In this document: positions 22,298 through 34,174 of the stretch, one piece after another
Position numbering within the stretch: the first letter of the stretch is position 1
How the letters are laid out: every line of letters begins with the position of its first letter
NCBI GenBank assembly: GCA_026261815.1
Contig: JAMPIT010000539.1
Coordinates: forward strand, 5,720,501 to 5,784,500
Direction of reading: 5' to 3'
Length of the DNA stretch: 64,000 nucleotides
Origin: Monarcha castaneiventris obscurior
Taxonomy: Eukaryota > Chordata > Aves > Passeriformes > Monarchidae
Program-made: the position numbers and the translations under genes
The notes under the pieces: generated by a model
Told to the model about the DNA's origin: nothing
The model's database searches: none
Seen by the model: only the letters and a program-made list of their open reading frames with translations

Positions 22298-22485
22298 GGA
22301 GCCCTCCGTGCTGATGGGGCTCTCTGAAAGGGACAAAGGGTTCTGCTCCTTGCTTCCCTTGGTAGCCCAGGCATGGTGTTTGTGGAGCCCTCCATGCTGA
22401 TGGGGCTCTCACTGAAAGAGACAAAGGGCTCTGCTCCTTGCTTCCCTTGGTAGCCCGGGCATGGTGTTTGTGGAGCCCCTGGCAC
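22298..22485. repeat. 86/88-bp tandem duplication (about 2.1 copies)
   Basis: Copy 1 is 22298-22383 (86 bp), copy 2 is 22384-22471 (88 bp), and a third partial copy starts at 22472 (GGAGCCCCTGG). The copies differ by a handful of substitutions and one 2-bp indel (CTC versus CTCAC). The unit is GC-rich relative to its surroundings. An antisense open frame through it only reflects the repeat. Confidence 0.85.
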
Positions 22486-23082
22486 AGAGCTGGGGGCACT
22501 CTGATGTTCGTTCTCTCTCTGCCCTGTTGTAGAACGTGCTCTTGTTATAGTATTGCAGATTTAATGGTCTGGGCTTGATCTTAGGACTTCACAGTGATGT
22601 GAAGAATGATTAGAAAATGATGTTTGTGTAAAATGGCACGACCTGCTTTGTTAGTGTTGTAGTTACCACACAGTATTGAGCTAAGGATTATGCAATGAGG
22701 CATTTAACAGAACAGACTGAATGGTCAGATATCCAGGTTTCTAAAGGTTTATTGATCAGCCAAGATAATGCAGCTAAAGTTCTTGAAATTATATATCAGC
22801 CTCATATTTTCTTATATAAGCAAAAGTTAAAGCGTAAATCAAAAATACACTTACAAAAAAGTAGGATTTTCAAACCCAGAGAAAGCCATGTCAATAAGAA
22901 TCATTTTTATTTTGATTGTCTGGCTGGCTGAATAGGAACTTCAAACTATTCTTTTCTGAAAGAGTTAGGACAAAAATATTGGAATAAACTTGTCATTGTC
23001 CTCAAGTTTGTATGTGTGACTGAAGTGAACTGCTCTTCCAACAGAAGATAAAGGCTGCTCATTTGTCCAAGGTGGTCATTTG

Positions 23083-23113
23083 AAAAAAAAAAAAAAAAAA
23101 AAAGAGAGAGAGA
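23083..23113. repeat. Poly(A) and (GA) microsatellite
   Basis: An A21 run (23083-23103) is followed by (GA)5 (23104-23113). No retroposed gene body is visible upstream. Confidence 0.9.
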
Positions 23114-24929
23114 AATGGAAATATAGCCAAAATACCATAATTTACAATGAATGTGACTATGTGGTGTCCAGTGAGCAGGTCATGACAGATAAATTTGAGC
23201 CACACATAGTAGGTTAAATATGTGTGGTATTCAGCTTTCTGTTCAATTTCTCAAATTTGAAACTGATGTATGCAGATGAAAATTGTGAGAGACCAAAATG
23301 TTTTTTTTTTTCCCTCCCTGTTTTAATGAAAATTGATTTGCAATATCCAAAATCAGCTGCAGGTATTAGATAGGGATGATTTCAGTTTTCCTACAAAATT
23401 AACGTGTTTTGTTTTATGAATATTTATTTTCTGAGGTTACAGAAGCAAAGACCTATTTTTGAGTGAGTAAAACCTTCTGCTAAACATAGGAAATATCTTT
23501 CCTGTTCTCCATTTTATCTACAGGAAAGCTTACTATGACAGTGGCCCAATTTAAGTAATAAAACATTTTGAGGTTGTCTGTATTTGGGATCACATAGAGT
23601 TTAAAATTAGAGCTTAGACAGTTCCCAAGGTTTTTTTTTAAGATACATTTTTAAGAAGAAATCTCAAATATAGAATACCTTAAGAGCTGATTTATACAAT
23701 AGTCTGTCATCTAGTTAGGCTTCTGTGCCCCATAAGAGGAAGTAGGCAAATATCCTCTATATTACAGGATTGTGTCCCTTCTAATTATACAGCTTCAGCC
23801 TCACCTCTAGTTATGCACTGCTTCCTGTGAGGCTCATGCATTGATAGCCCTGCCCTTTGTAGCTTTGGCTGCAGTGCTCTTAGAAAGAAATAATGAATCC
23901 TCATCATGTGAAAGACACTTGAACTGGGCACAAACAGGAGGGAATGAAGGGAGGTGGGAGAGTGCCAGGGTGCCTGTGCTCTCTGCAGAGCCTCGGGGCA
24001 GCAAGGGGTCAGGAATTGCTGGGCACAGTCAGTAGGTCCCTTCTGAGTGATCCCATTTCATCTGTGTCTTTGTGAAAGGGCTCAAACACGTGCATGTGCA
24101 GCATCTTCATGCTGCAGTACCAGCATCTGGATGTCTTCGGGTGTAACAGAGGGGATACTGACTGATTCTGTGGTATTGCTCCTGTTAGGGCTCTTACAGT
24201 AAGAGATTTAAAGTAAATTGGCATGGAAGCAGCAAAAACTGAGATTAAGCTTAGCCTGCCTAACCTGTAATAATCATCGTCCTGTGTCTGTTAAACAATG
24301 TCATGCAGAATTCTATTTAAAAAGCAGTAATGTCTGCTCCTGATAATGTCCACTTTTATTGGAAACTGAAGACTGACATGCAACGAGCTTGATTTGTTGA
24401 GTAGCATTTTACTAATTTATTACAGTTTAAGATAGAGCATATTTACATTTCAGAGGATATTGTTAGTTGCAATAAGAGGTATATTCTTGATGCAGTTAGT
24501 ATAACGATGACCATTTCTTACTGTTGTGAGTACTTGCCCTCAGAATGTAATTGCTGCTCTTCCTCCTTGATGTGACATTTCTCTTGATGGGCAGAATGCT
24601 GCTGTGGATACCAAAATAGCTCATAGCCAGACAAGACCCTACAGGTTTAATAATGAAAACATACTTTGAAAGCTGAAGCACTGGGACAAGTGCTGCCAGG
24701 TGCAAGTGCTTCCATGCTCGTGTATTCTTAAGGTTAAACAAACCCATATTCTCTGCTTCAAGCCCCTGATCATGGCTGTGCTGCACTCATTGCATTGTGT
24801 CACTGTCTGACAAGCTCAGCTCCGGACAAAATATTCCAGCTGAAGTCTCAAGTGCCAATCAGGAGGCAATAACCCACAAAATATCAACCACTACAGCCAT
24901 TTCTTTACCATCTGCACACTGGGTGTTCC

Positions 24930-25200
24930 CTTGCTCACCATCCAGGTCGTTAGTAAAAAAACTTGAGAAATATTGGGCCTGGTATTGAAGTGTCAGTCCC
25001 TGAGAGGTCCTGCCACAACTGGCCACTGGCTGAACTTTGCCTTTTCACTGTCACTTTTCTTGTTTCTCTTCCTGTGATTAGAAATGGTTTTGAGGAAGAC
25101 TTGCTGCATAATTTTCCCACAGCTTGGCGTTTCCCATAACTTCTTCCTTTGTCTTAAAAATGGGTTATATATGTTTCTCCAGTCTTTTCTGAACACCATG
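24930..25200 (-). repeat. Old CR1 LINE fragment (degenerate)
   Basis: On the - strand this resembles an old CR1 coding/3' region. Landmarks on the + strand are CCAGGTCGTTAGTAAA, ATTGGGCCTGG, AACTGGCCACTGGCTGAACTT and AAAAATGGGTTATAT. They follow the order of CR1 sequence read antisense. Divergence is high and the edges are uncertain. Confidence 0.5.
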
Positions 25201-28200
25201 CCTTATGAAAGTGCTTCCTTGGGACCTTCAGCTGCACCCCATCTGTTTGCATGGATTTGTGTATTGTTCAGTCCTGCCAAAGGCCTTCTTCATTATAGAA
25301 ACACAGGATTTACAGTGCGATGGAAATGCAGTGATCCAAAACATTGTTAAAGCTTCTGATGCTGCAAACTGGATATTTTATTTTTTTTAATCACTTGTGT
25401 TGCATCAGCTTGAGCTTTGACAGATGGTTAAGCATCCCATAAGACTAAAATAGAATATTGGGAATATGTCTTTATCGATACCAAAGTCTAGTAAACAACT
25501 TTCTGTTCCCTGTATCCTCTGGAAAATGTCAGGCTTAGTTTGCTTATATCTTGTAATGCTGTTGCTGATAGAAATGTGTGAATGACTGCTCCTGTTAATG
25601 GATAAGATAAATAAGAATTACTGTGTGGCTAACTGACAGACATGAGAAAACTATCTCTGCTGAATCCTTGATCAATGCTTTTTCATAGGAAATATTTTCT
25701 GCTTGTTTTGAATGGATGTTTGGCTGGCCCAAGCAGCTGGTAATGTTATTCCACATTTTTTCCTTAAATCACTACTTACAGGCCAGACTGGCAAAGCAGT
25801 AACTGTGAGGTTTTGCTCTCTAAAGACTGATTGATGGCCTGTGTGAAATAAGTTTGTTCTCTCAGTATAGTTACTAGTGGAAGAGATTCATGTCATAAAA
25901 ACCAGCACCACAGTGAATTGTCTCTGTGGAAATTTGACAAGAAAGTGAGGACTGATAGAGCTTGGAAATGAATTACCTTTCTGCACCTAGAGGGTCTTCT
26001 GTCAAAACATAAAATGGTGAAAAGGCATTAGTGGCACCTTAGTGATCATCTTTGTATTTAAAACAGGATAACCATCAGAATATTTTTTACTGTTTCTTCT
26101 GTTCTTTAAAACCATGCTAGTGATGATAAATTCATCCACATTTCAATATCAAAGGGAGGAGATTGTACCAGATGAAAAGGAAGTTAATGAACAAATGCCT
26201 CTATTCAATGCATGTGTTATTTTTAGAGCTGAGCAGAACGGGTGGTTGGGGGGTATTTGTTTGTTTCAGGGGATTATTTTTTTTTCCTTTATTCCTATTG
26301 TCATCAGTAGACAGAAAATTAGATAAGGACAAGAGATGTATTATCTGTGCAACACTGCCTGATGTCCATCCTCTATTCCCAACAGCTTCACCACTGCACA
26401 AAACTCTGAGCCCTTCCATGACTGCTGCAGCTGGTTTCAGATGGAAATGTCTGTATTCAAGTCCATTGTAGTGCACTGATGGCAGGTCCATGTTGCACTG
26501 CTGTTGAAAGAGAATGTGATTCATTGCTGTTTCTTCTGATATTACAAATGTGCTGCTGTATAAAGGAGAGATAGTTCTGAATTCTCCCTCTCTGCTGCAA
26601 GCCCTGGTGCACCATATGCTGAAGGATACTGCATTTTAATTTCCTAATGAGATACAGCATAATAAGGTCAAAGTAGTGATGATCAAACTGAACATATGCT
26701 GTGGCTTATTCACACTGAATGAAGACCTCCAACTATTGATGTTGTTGTTACCAAGGCAGAAATATTTTTTTCCAAGGAGATATTCCTGATTTACTGTAAG
26801 GAAATCTGACAAATAGGCTCAGGAAAGCAGGTATCAAATGATCCATAAATGCCTTCAGTATTACTTAATATTTTCATCAATAAAGTGTAAAAGAGGCAGA
26901 ACAGCAGCCTAATGGAGTTCAATGACCTTTTGAGAGAGTCTTATATCTGGGAAACAATGCAACTTAATGGGGGAATGGGTAACATAAAAATAAATCCAGG
27001 AGAAAAAACAAAAAAAGAGAGAAATATGCCAAGAACTTATTGGTGGAGAGACCAGATTTTCCCCCCTCTTTTAAATTGGATAGAATACAACATTGCCTGT
27101 TAGATCACTGGCATGCCATGTATTCAGGGTGTAAATGAAAGAAGAAGCAAAGTGGGAATTTTACCCGACAGCATTATGTAAGCTGTATTTAGTTGTTTGA
27201 GGGCCCACCATATTAGAATAATTTTGATTCAGCAAAGCCCTGCTACTATAAAGTTCCCATGAATGTTGCAAAGCAGTTTGGCTCCATCAGTGCCATGTGG
27301 TAGGGATGCAGTGTGGAGAGAACCCCTCTTCACAGAGCAGTTTCCTCAGGCAAGACTTCACTGCTTGCTGCATGTGTTCAGTCAGGTGTCTTTTCACCAG
27401 ATGTTTCTAATTTTATTCATGCTAGTGCATTAAACACAGAGCTTTCCCTGTAACCTCTTCAGTCAGAGCACAGACTATCACAGAGGACTACATAAAAGCA
27501 AGCAAAGATAAAAAGCTCATATAAATTTGATGCTGACTTGTAGATAAATCAGTTACATTTCTTATGTAAATAAAACTTGCTCATTGGCTGGGATTTTCTA
27601 ATTAAAGTGTTGAAGGACAGGGAAGTTACAGAGATTTGACTTATAAATAGGAATTTCTTCTAAATTACTAGACTTTTTAGGGATCTGGCCAATTTTAAAA
27701 TGGTTGTGGAAAACTGCATGACTAAGATAAGCAATGAAAAAATATTTCTACAAGTCTGTTAGATGCATAGAACATTCACTTTTAAATGTATTTTAACTTC
27801 AGTAGAAGTGATATTTACGCATGTCAGTTGACACTAATTTATTTTATGTACTTATTTCCTTTAAGTCAAAGTCAACATTTGCAATCAGGTTCCTTTTCAT
27901 TATCCAGTTTCTGCCTGGAAATACATTGCTTTAAATCTGAGGTAGTTAGATGGTGGTAGGTAGGTGTGAAAGATAAATTTAACTACAAATTTTTGAAGTC
28001 CAGCACACGGCCTGGAACTGGTTCTTCTCGTGTTTGGTCATGCTACATTCCTTTGTGTCAGGAAAGCAGGGCTGTGGAGCAGCAGAGCTGGTGAGTGATG
28101 AACAGCCCTGCTGTCCTGGGAGTGCCATTAGTGCCTCCATGTGTGGTGAGTAATTAGCAGGTTAAGTACCTGCACAACAGTGGTTCCTACAGAGGGGTTC

Positions 28201-31200
28201 TCTTTGATTTCCTTGCCGTGTTTCTCTCCTGTATCTCACAGTCTGGGATTTAAAAGATGCTTCCCATTCTGTCTGCATATACTGTTTTAGACATTGCCTT
28301 ATTCAAGCATATTTTAGAACTGTGCATAAAGCAGTGCAACCAAATCATGAATGTGTGCATGGACAAGAGATTGTATTGGAAAATTAATATTCATTAGCTT
28401 GAGCCACAGCTGTTTCACTGTTTTCATCTCTTGCCAATTCCAAAATAAAACATCAAGAGGGAAAATATATGTTTCCACCAGTTTTAAAGGCCCAGATGCT
28501 TAAAAAGTGCATTAAGAAGTGAGTACATAATGGCTTTTAGTTGTCTCTGTGCCACACTCAATAAATATCCATTATTTTTCTCTCATTCACCCAGGGCTGC
28601 GGGGATTTCATGCATATGCCTATTTATGCTGTCAAAAACAAGACATTTCTAGGAAGTTTTCTAATGCTTGCTACACTTGATTGTTCCTATGATGTGGGGG
28701 ACAAGCAACTTCTGCCTTATCTCTGTCTAATCTTGTTGTGTCATGAATTTCAGACATTTTGGATAATATGGCCTAAAACCATCAGCTGGTCATTTCATTT
28801 TTAAATTCTGCCACACGTGTTTGAATGCAGCAGATGGTTAAAACTGTGGGACATACTATGCAAGTGGAACCTAATTGCATGTCTGTTTTCATTTCAGTGC
28901 ATTGATTGATATAATTTCATCAGGTTAATAGGGCAGCACAATACCCTTGTCTCTGCTTGATATAAAGTTATGTTACAAGCAGATTTCCTAACTTTTCTGA
29001 AACCGTAGGTAGAGCAAGAGCTAAAGTGATGGTATCTTTCATTTTGAACTATCTACAGGTTTTTTCTGCAAATATAAGTAGAAATTTACTGCTTCCTCCT
29101 CTCTGGGAGAATGATCTCCAAAGCCAGCAGATGCTGGTGCTCCTTGTTGATGCACTTTCCATGCAGTTAAGGCAGAAGCAGGAGGAGTTGCTGATTCAGC
29201 TTTCACAGCTCATCTCAAGGCACCTATCAGTGATCATTGCTCTTGAGACACCTCATGCTCCCATTTGTGTTGATCAGTTGGCTCCATGAAGATAAGACTG
29301 AACTTTGTAATTCTTTCAGATAGGCTTGCCTTTCAAAAACTGGAAATTACAAAAAAAAAACCCCAAAAACAAACACCCAAAAAAAGTATTAGTGGGAAAA
29401 TTAAAAAAAGAAAAAATCTAAGGCTCAAGGCATTTATGTGCAAAATAGAAAGAAAAGGGCTACAAAACTCTATAAATTCAATTCTAAACCATATTTAACT
29501 ACTCCTAGATATTTCAGTGAAGAATAATAATGAGCTTAACTCATCACAGCTTAGACTAAAACATTAATGATGCACTGAAGGTGGACTGTACTCATCTTTT
29601 CAATTTTACCATCCTATGTGGGTCTGAAAGCAGACGTGGGGGTTGCTGACTCTGCTAATCCTGCTGAGGGCAGCCCTTTGTGAGTTTGATTATATCCCTT
29701 CCCAAACATGTCTGAGCTGCCAGGACTTGCAGCATGGAACAGGAGGGTATCTGACATAAATTCTGATTTTACTTAAAGTCCTTAGCTATAAATTCTGCCT
29801 TTCAGCAGCTGCTCTACAGAGAGCTGAGCTCCAGCAGAGAGGTGGGGAGGGAACTTCCAAGAAAAGAATGCAAGAAGCACTTCAAGGCAGGCAGCTGCCA
29901 CAGATATCCAAAGGTATTCCCACTAAACAGTCTCTGCTATAGCTGTGTTCAAACTCTGCATTCAACAGCACTAGGAATCTTATTTCCCAGTTCCCTCCAC
30001 CAGCCTGACTGAATGCTGTCTGACCTGCACCAACCACTGCTTGCCTTGGATCCTGTGAAAGCATTACACTTGACAACACCTCTGTCACATTTTCAGAATA
30101 CATTGTGGTTCTTGAGGAATCCATTCGGTGCAGGGGGGTCGGGGTGCAGCTGCAGGGTGAGCTCTGGGAGGGGGCTGAGAAAAGAGACCACGAATTGCCA
30201 CCCTTTGAATAAAAAAGGGCACCTGTGGCTCAGCCAGGGGAAGACAGAGACAGGGCAGGAGTTGAGAACCCCAGACTTTCCTGAAGTTAGGGACAGTGAG
30301 GGGATAAAAGCCCAGGAGTTCTGAGTCCCTCCTCAGAGGCACCAGCTCGAGCTGGTATTTTTTTTATTTAGTTAATGTACCAGAATTAAACTGGTTGAAG
30401 GATCTGGACATCTGAGGCTCTGCTACAGGAAACCTGGTAATGGAACCGGGTCTGGCTTTGAGTGGGGTGTGCAGGGAGCCAGGTTTGGGCTTGCCAGGTC
30501 CCTGGAGCCACCACTGTGACTTTTGTCCCAGCAGTGACAGCCTGGGGTGGTGCAAGGGTGGCTGCCAGAGTGGCTCCTGGGTGGTGGCACAGGAAAATGT
30601 CCTTAACACTGATATTGCACTGTATCCAAGAATCCATGAAATGTGAGGTAAGGAGGCGCTTCAGTATGACATACTTTGCCATAACTGAGACAAATTATGA
30701 GCTGTTGTGGCACTTTAGAGAATGTTGTTACTCATTATCTGTGTCTGAACCCAAAATTAAAGCCACTGCCTTTTTTTATGCAAGTCAATCATGCTTGAGA
30801 CTTGCTTAGTGGTTTCAGGTGTTGAGGAGTTTTTATTTGTTTCCTTCTCCTCCTCCTTCCCCCTTTCATTAATAAAGAATAACTTCTGTAGCTTAACACC
30901 TTGTACATTACATTTCAAAGTAACAACCTTGAATGATTTTTTTCATGGTCAAGAAATAAGACTTTGAAGGCAAAGGTCAACAATGTAGAAGTAAATCCCT
31001 GCAACATAGCATCAACAGCAATTTGAGCCACAAGTGACCTTCAATTTAACTTCTATTGGCATCAAATTCTTCTTCTAGAGAACAATGACAGTACATGGCC
31101 TTGTAAATATTGGTCTGAAATAAATTCACCTTTGCTGCAAGTTTCGATATACTAACTCTCAGAGTAAACAAGTGTTATTGCTTTGAGGAGTACATGATAA

Positions 31201-32515
31201 GGTGTATTTCATGAAGTGTGCAGTGAAAAAATAATAAGTTTCTTGGATTGTTTTCCTTTTTGCTTTCTTGTTTCCTTGATGACAAATTATGACATAAGGC
31301 TTCAGATTAATAATTGTATTTGATCTTGATAGATTTACTTTATTGCAAAAGAGAAAATACCAAACTGGTGCCTCTCCTAGTTCTACATACATGTTTAAAA
31401 TAATTCCATGTGAATTGCTGTCTGCTTATATGTTTAAATATAATTATGTTTTCTCTTTCCACCCTCAGTTGAAGTAATAAAATTCTAGCTTTTCTTTTTA
31501 CTCTAAGGGTGCAAAATTGTTGTCATCAGATATGGGAGAGATTTTGAAGTGGGAAGCTGCGTTGTTACTGAACACTGGTTTTCATAATTCAATGAGATGG
31601 AGTTCTGACAGACTCTTGAACTTCATAAGCCACGTGTTTCTGAAGTTGCAGTGATAGAGTCAGAGATGGGAGGGATGCAGTACTTCACCCACTGTAGGAA
31701 AACACATAGAGCTGGGGCAGAACTCCTGTCTGAATCACCTGGTTGTTCCTTTACTAGGCTTTTTATTTTGTATAGAACTAAAGCACAGATACAAAATAGA
31801 GCCCATCTTGGTTTTAAAGTGCCCAAGAAAGAGTTTATATATTTTACTAAAAGACAGTTTCAAATTTGAAGACACAACACATTTGAACTTTTATACTAAT
31901 CCAACTTAAATATATCGAGATTCAACTTCCAAATCTCACTTTTGGATTTACTGTTTCCAAATTCAGTCCACATTGCATGGATTGTTTTCCCTTTTTTTCC
32001 AACTGTATACCGTTCCCTCTAACCAAATTAAAATGGTCACAGCCTACCCACTGATCTAAGCCAGTCTATGCAAGAGTTTTGCTATTGTTCTTCACAACCC
32101 TGCTACCTTCAAAGATATTAAATAGCACAAGAGACATGGGTCACTCCCAGAACCCCAATATACCCATCTTCAATTGCTTGTTTGGTAACTTATTCTGCTC
32201 TTTCAGTTCATTCAGTGTTAAGTGAATTTTAAATTCAATAAACGCTATACACCAACACCAAACCAAAACAATTGAGTGAGTATTCAGTCTGTGGGAACAA
32301 TAAGCACCTGGATAAAATTTGCTGTTCTTTTTTTCTCAGAGTATTTAGCACTTTTGTTGCTGAGCATGCATTGCTTGAGATTCAAGAATTTAAAAAAAAC
32401 CTTGAATAAGCATCCAGGTTTGTTTTTTGGGAAGCTGTTAAGGAGACCCCTCCTTAACACTTGAGCCACTTGGAGAGTTCCATGTGGGATTTTGAGTCTT
32501 CTGTGTACAGTTAAT
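25201..32515. other. Non-coding sequence
   Basis: No gene seen. A GC-richer block at about 30110-30600 has a TATA-like GGATAAAAG (30301-30309) and an ATTAAA (30385-30390) about 80 bases later. That is LTR-like spacing, but I cannot name a family or find termini. An A-rich, CCCC-interrupted stretch lies at 29350-29390. Confidence 0.45.
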
Positions 32516-33166
32516 TGTGGGAGTTGGGTACTTCACACAAATCCAGCTTCTTTATCTTCACCTCTGGGATGCTTTACCTCGAGCCCCAACAGATGAGAAA
32601 CGGCTGCAGATGTTGTTTCAGGTTGTTTATTTCTCCTTATCTCTGCCAGCTCTCAGCTCCGGCCGCACATCTGATGCAGCCGAGTCCGAGCGGGCACTGC
32701 CCAGTCCTGGGCTGTCCCGGCCTTTTTGTGTCCTTTTCATGATCCAACCATTCTTCACAATGGATTTATTAGTTACTATTTCATACCAATTAATTTGCAC
32801 TTATTCTAGACATGTAATTTCTACCTCTTTTTCATTCTACCAATCATTTTGTGCCACCACTACAAGAGAAGATGGAGGAGAAGGAGAAGAAGAGGAAGAA
32901 CAGGGCAACGCCCAAAATCCTCCATCTTAGATCCTTCATCCTCATATTAAAAATCCTAAAATCTACTTTTTTACCTTGTAAAATACTAAACCATTACTCA
33001 TTTTCACACTCTCGTGGCTTGCAATGATTCTGTCAGTGTTGGTAACTTTTCCCATGGGCTGAGGTCAAAGCCGGTGCCATTCTGGGCTTCTTGCCAGGGT
33101 CTGGGACCCCCTTGCTGGGGCTCCTGAGTCCCCAGGGCAGCCAGAGGCGTGCCTTGGGTTCCAACA
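32516..33166 (-). repeat. Probable solo LTR of an endogenous retroelement, antisense
   Basis: On the - strand the element opens TGTTGGAACCC (from 33166) and closes TCCCACA (32522-32516), giving imperfect inverted termini. An AATAAA polyadenylation signal on the - strand (complement of 32626-32631) lies about 110 bases before its end. Near-identical short direct repeats flank it: AGTTAAT at 32509-32515 and AGTTAT at 33167-33172. A purine-rich tract (about 32863-32903) and a GC-richer terminal part (about 33060-33160) differ from the AT-rich flanks. The content resembles LTRs I know from passerine genomes. No internal proviral genes are present, so it is probably a recombination-derived solo LTR. 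Exact ends are uncertain by a few bases. Confidence 0.65.
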
Positions 33167-33324
33167 AGTTATTTCAGTTCTTTATGTAGCTGTTGAGAGG
33201 GTGACTCTGTTCCTTTGTGGTTTTCAGAGAACAAACTGGAACTGGAAGTTCTCGGCCCAGTTACAGCTCAGGTGTTTCCATCCTTTCGCAACTCTACCAA
33301 ATTACTTCTGCTTTGGTTAAGGAG

Positions 33325-33597
33325 TCAAGTGTGTGCATCACAGAGAGGAAAAGGCCTCAGGCTGTGGCAAGGGAGGTTTAGATTGCATATTAGGGAAAGC
33401 ATCATCATTGAAAGAGCTCTCAAATACTGAATATACTGTCCAAGGAAGTGGTTGAGTCTCCATCTCTGGACATATTTAAAGAACATATGGATGTGGCACC
33501 TGGGGACATGGTTTAGCAGTGACTTCACAGTGCTTGGTGAATGGTTGAACTCAATGTTCTTAAAGGGTCTTTTCCAACAGAAACAATTCTATTTCTA
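33325..33597 (+). repeat. CR1 LINE 3' fragment
   Basis: CR1 3' region with landmarks GGCAAGGGAGGTTTAGATTG, AGGAAGTGGTTGAGTCTCCA, ATGTGGCACCTGGGGACATG and GGTCTTTTCCAACAGAAACA, ending in ATTCTATTTC. It is 5'-truncated and lies about 160 bases right of the solo LTR. Confidence 0.9.
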
Positions 33598-34132
33598 AAT
33601 TTATTCTGATTTCTAAAGGAAGCTGCCTGGTCTGGAAAAGTATTTGGTTTGAATATGCAGGAGGAGACATTCTTTTCTGGGGTATCAGCAGAGATTTCTG
33701 TGATTCTTAATTAATTGCATCATTTAAGTGGTAGGTTTTAATTTAACTGAAGTCTTTCAATGCTTCCAAAACTTATTTTTATTACTAACCTTGCTTTTGA
33801 ATGTAATTCATATAAACTTAGCAAAATCTTCACGAGGGACTGAAGCTATTTCAGGGTTCACAGACAGGACAACATTTAGCAGAGTTTTCTTGCATCAGCA
33901 TTTGCTATATGAATACCAATGAGAAAAAGACAACATTTTGTTTTCTCCTTGAACTCTGACTGCTATCAAGATGTGGATTATTTTGATACCAGGATCTTCC
34001 TTTTTTTTAATACATACACAGGTATGGGGAGCGTATGAAAATAAAAAAATTACTGTGTTGTCCTGATCCATGGTCATGTCTCCTGGCATTTCATGATTCA
34101 ATAGTTGTGGAATAAATTATCTGCAGTGAACT

Positions 34133-34174
34133 GACTTACTTGCTGAAGAATGTGACTTATTTGCTGAAGAATGT
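34133..34174. repeat. 21-bp tandem duplication
   Basis: Two adjacent 21-bp units (34133-34153 and 34154-34174) differ at one base (GACTTACTTG versus GACTTATTTG). Probably a recent slippage or short duplication. Confidence 0.9.

Larger units (their letters stand above)
21923..24929. other. Non-coding sequence with a tandem duplication and a microsatellite
   Basis: Apart from the repeats listed separately (22298-22471 and 23083-23113) I see no gene, RNA gene or transposon. Confidence 0.45.

Noticed and set aside
22171..22499. Repetitive antisense protein from the 86/88-bp repeat
   Set aside because: The frames differ between copies because of the 2-bp indel; the repeat explains the apparent protein repeats.
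23083..23113. Poly(A) tract as the tail of a processed pseudogene
   Set aside because: No gene-like sequence, polyadenylation signal or duplication upstream; a plain microsatellite.
32517..32930. 137-codon frame, + strand
   Set aside because: It lies inside the antisense solo LTR and is a chance frame through LTR sequence.
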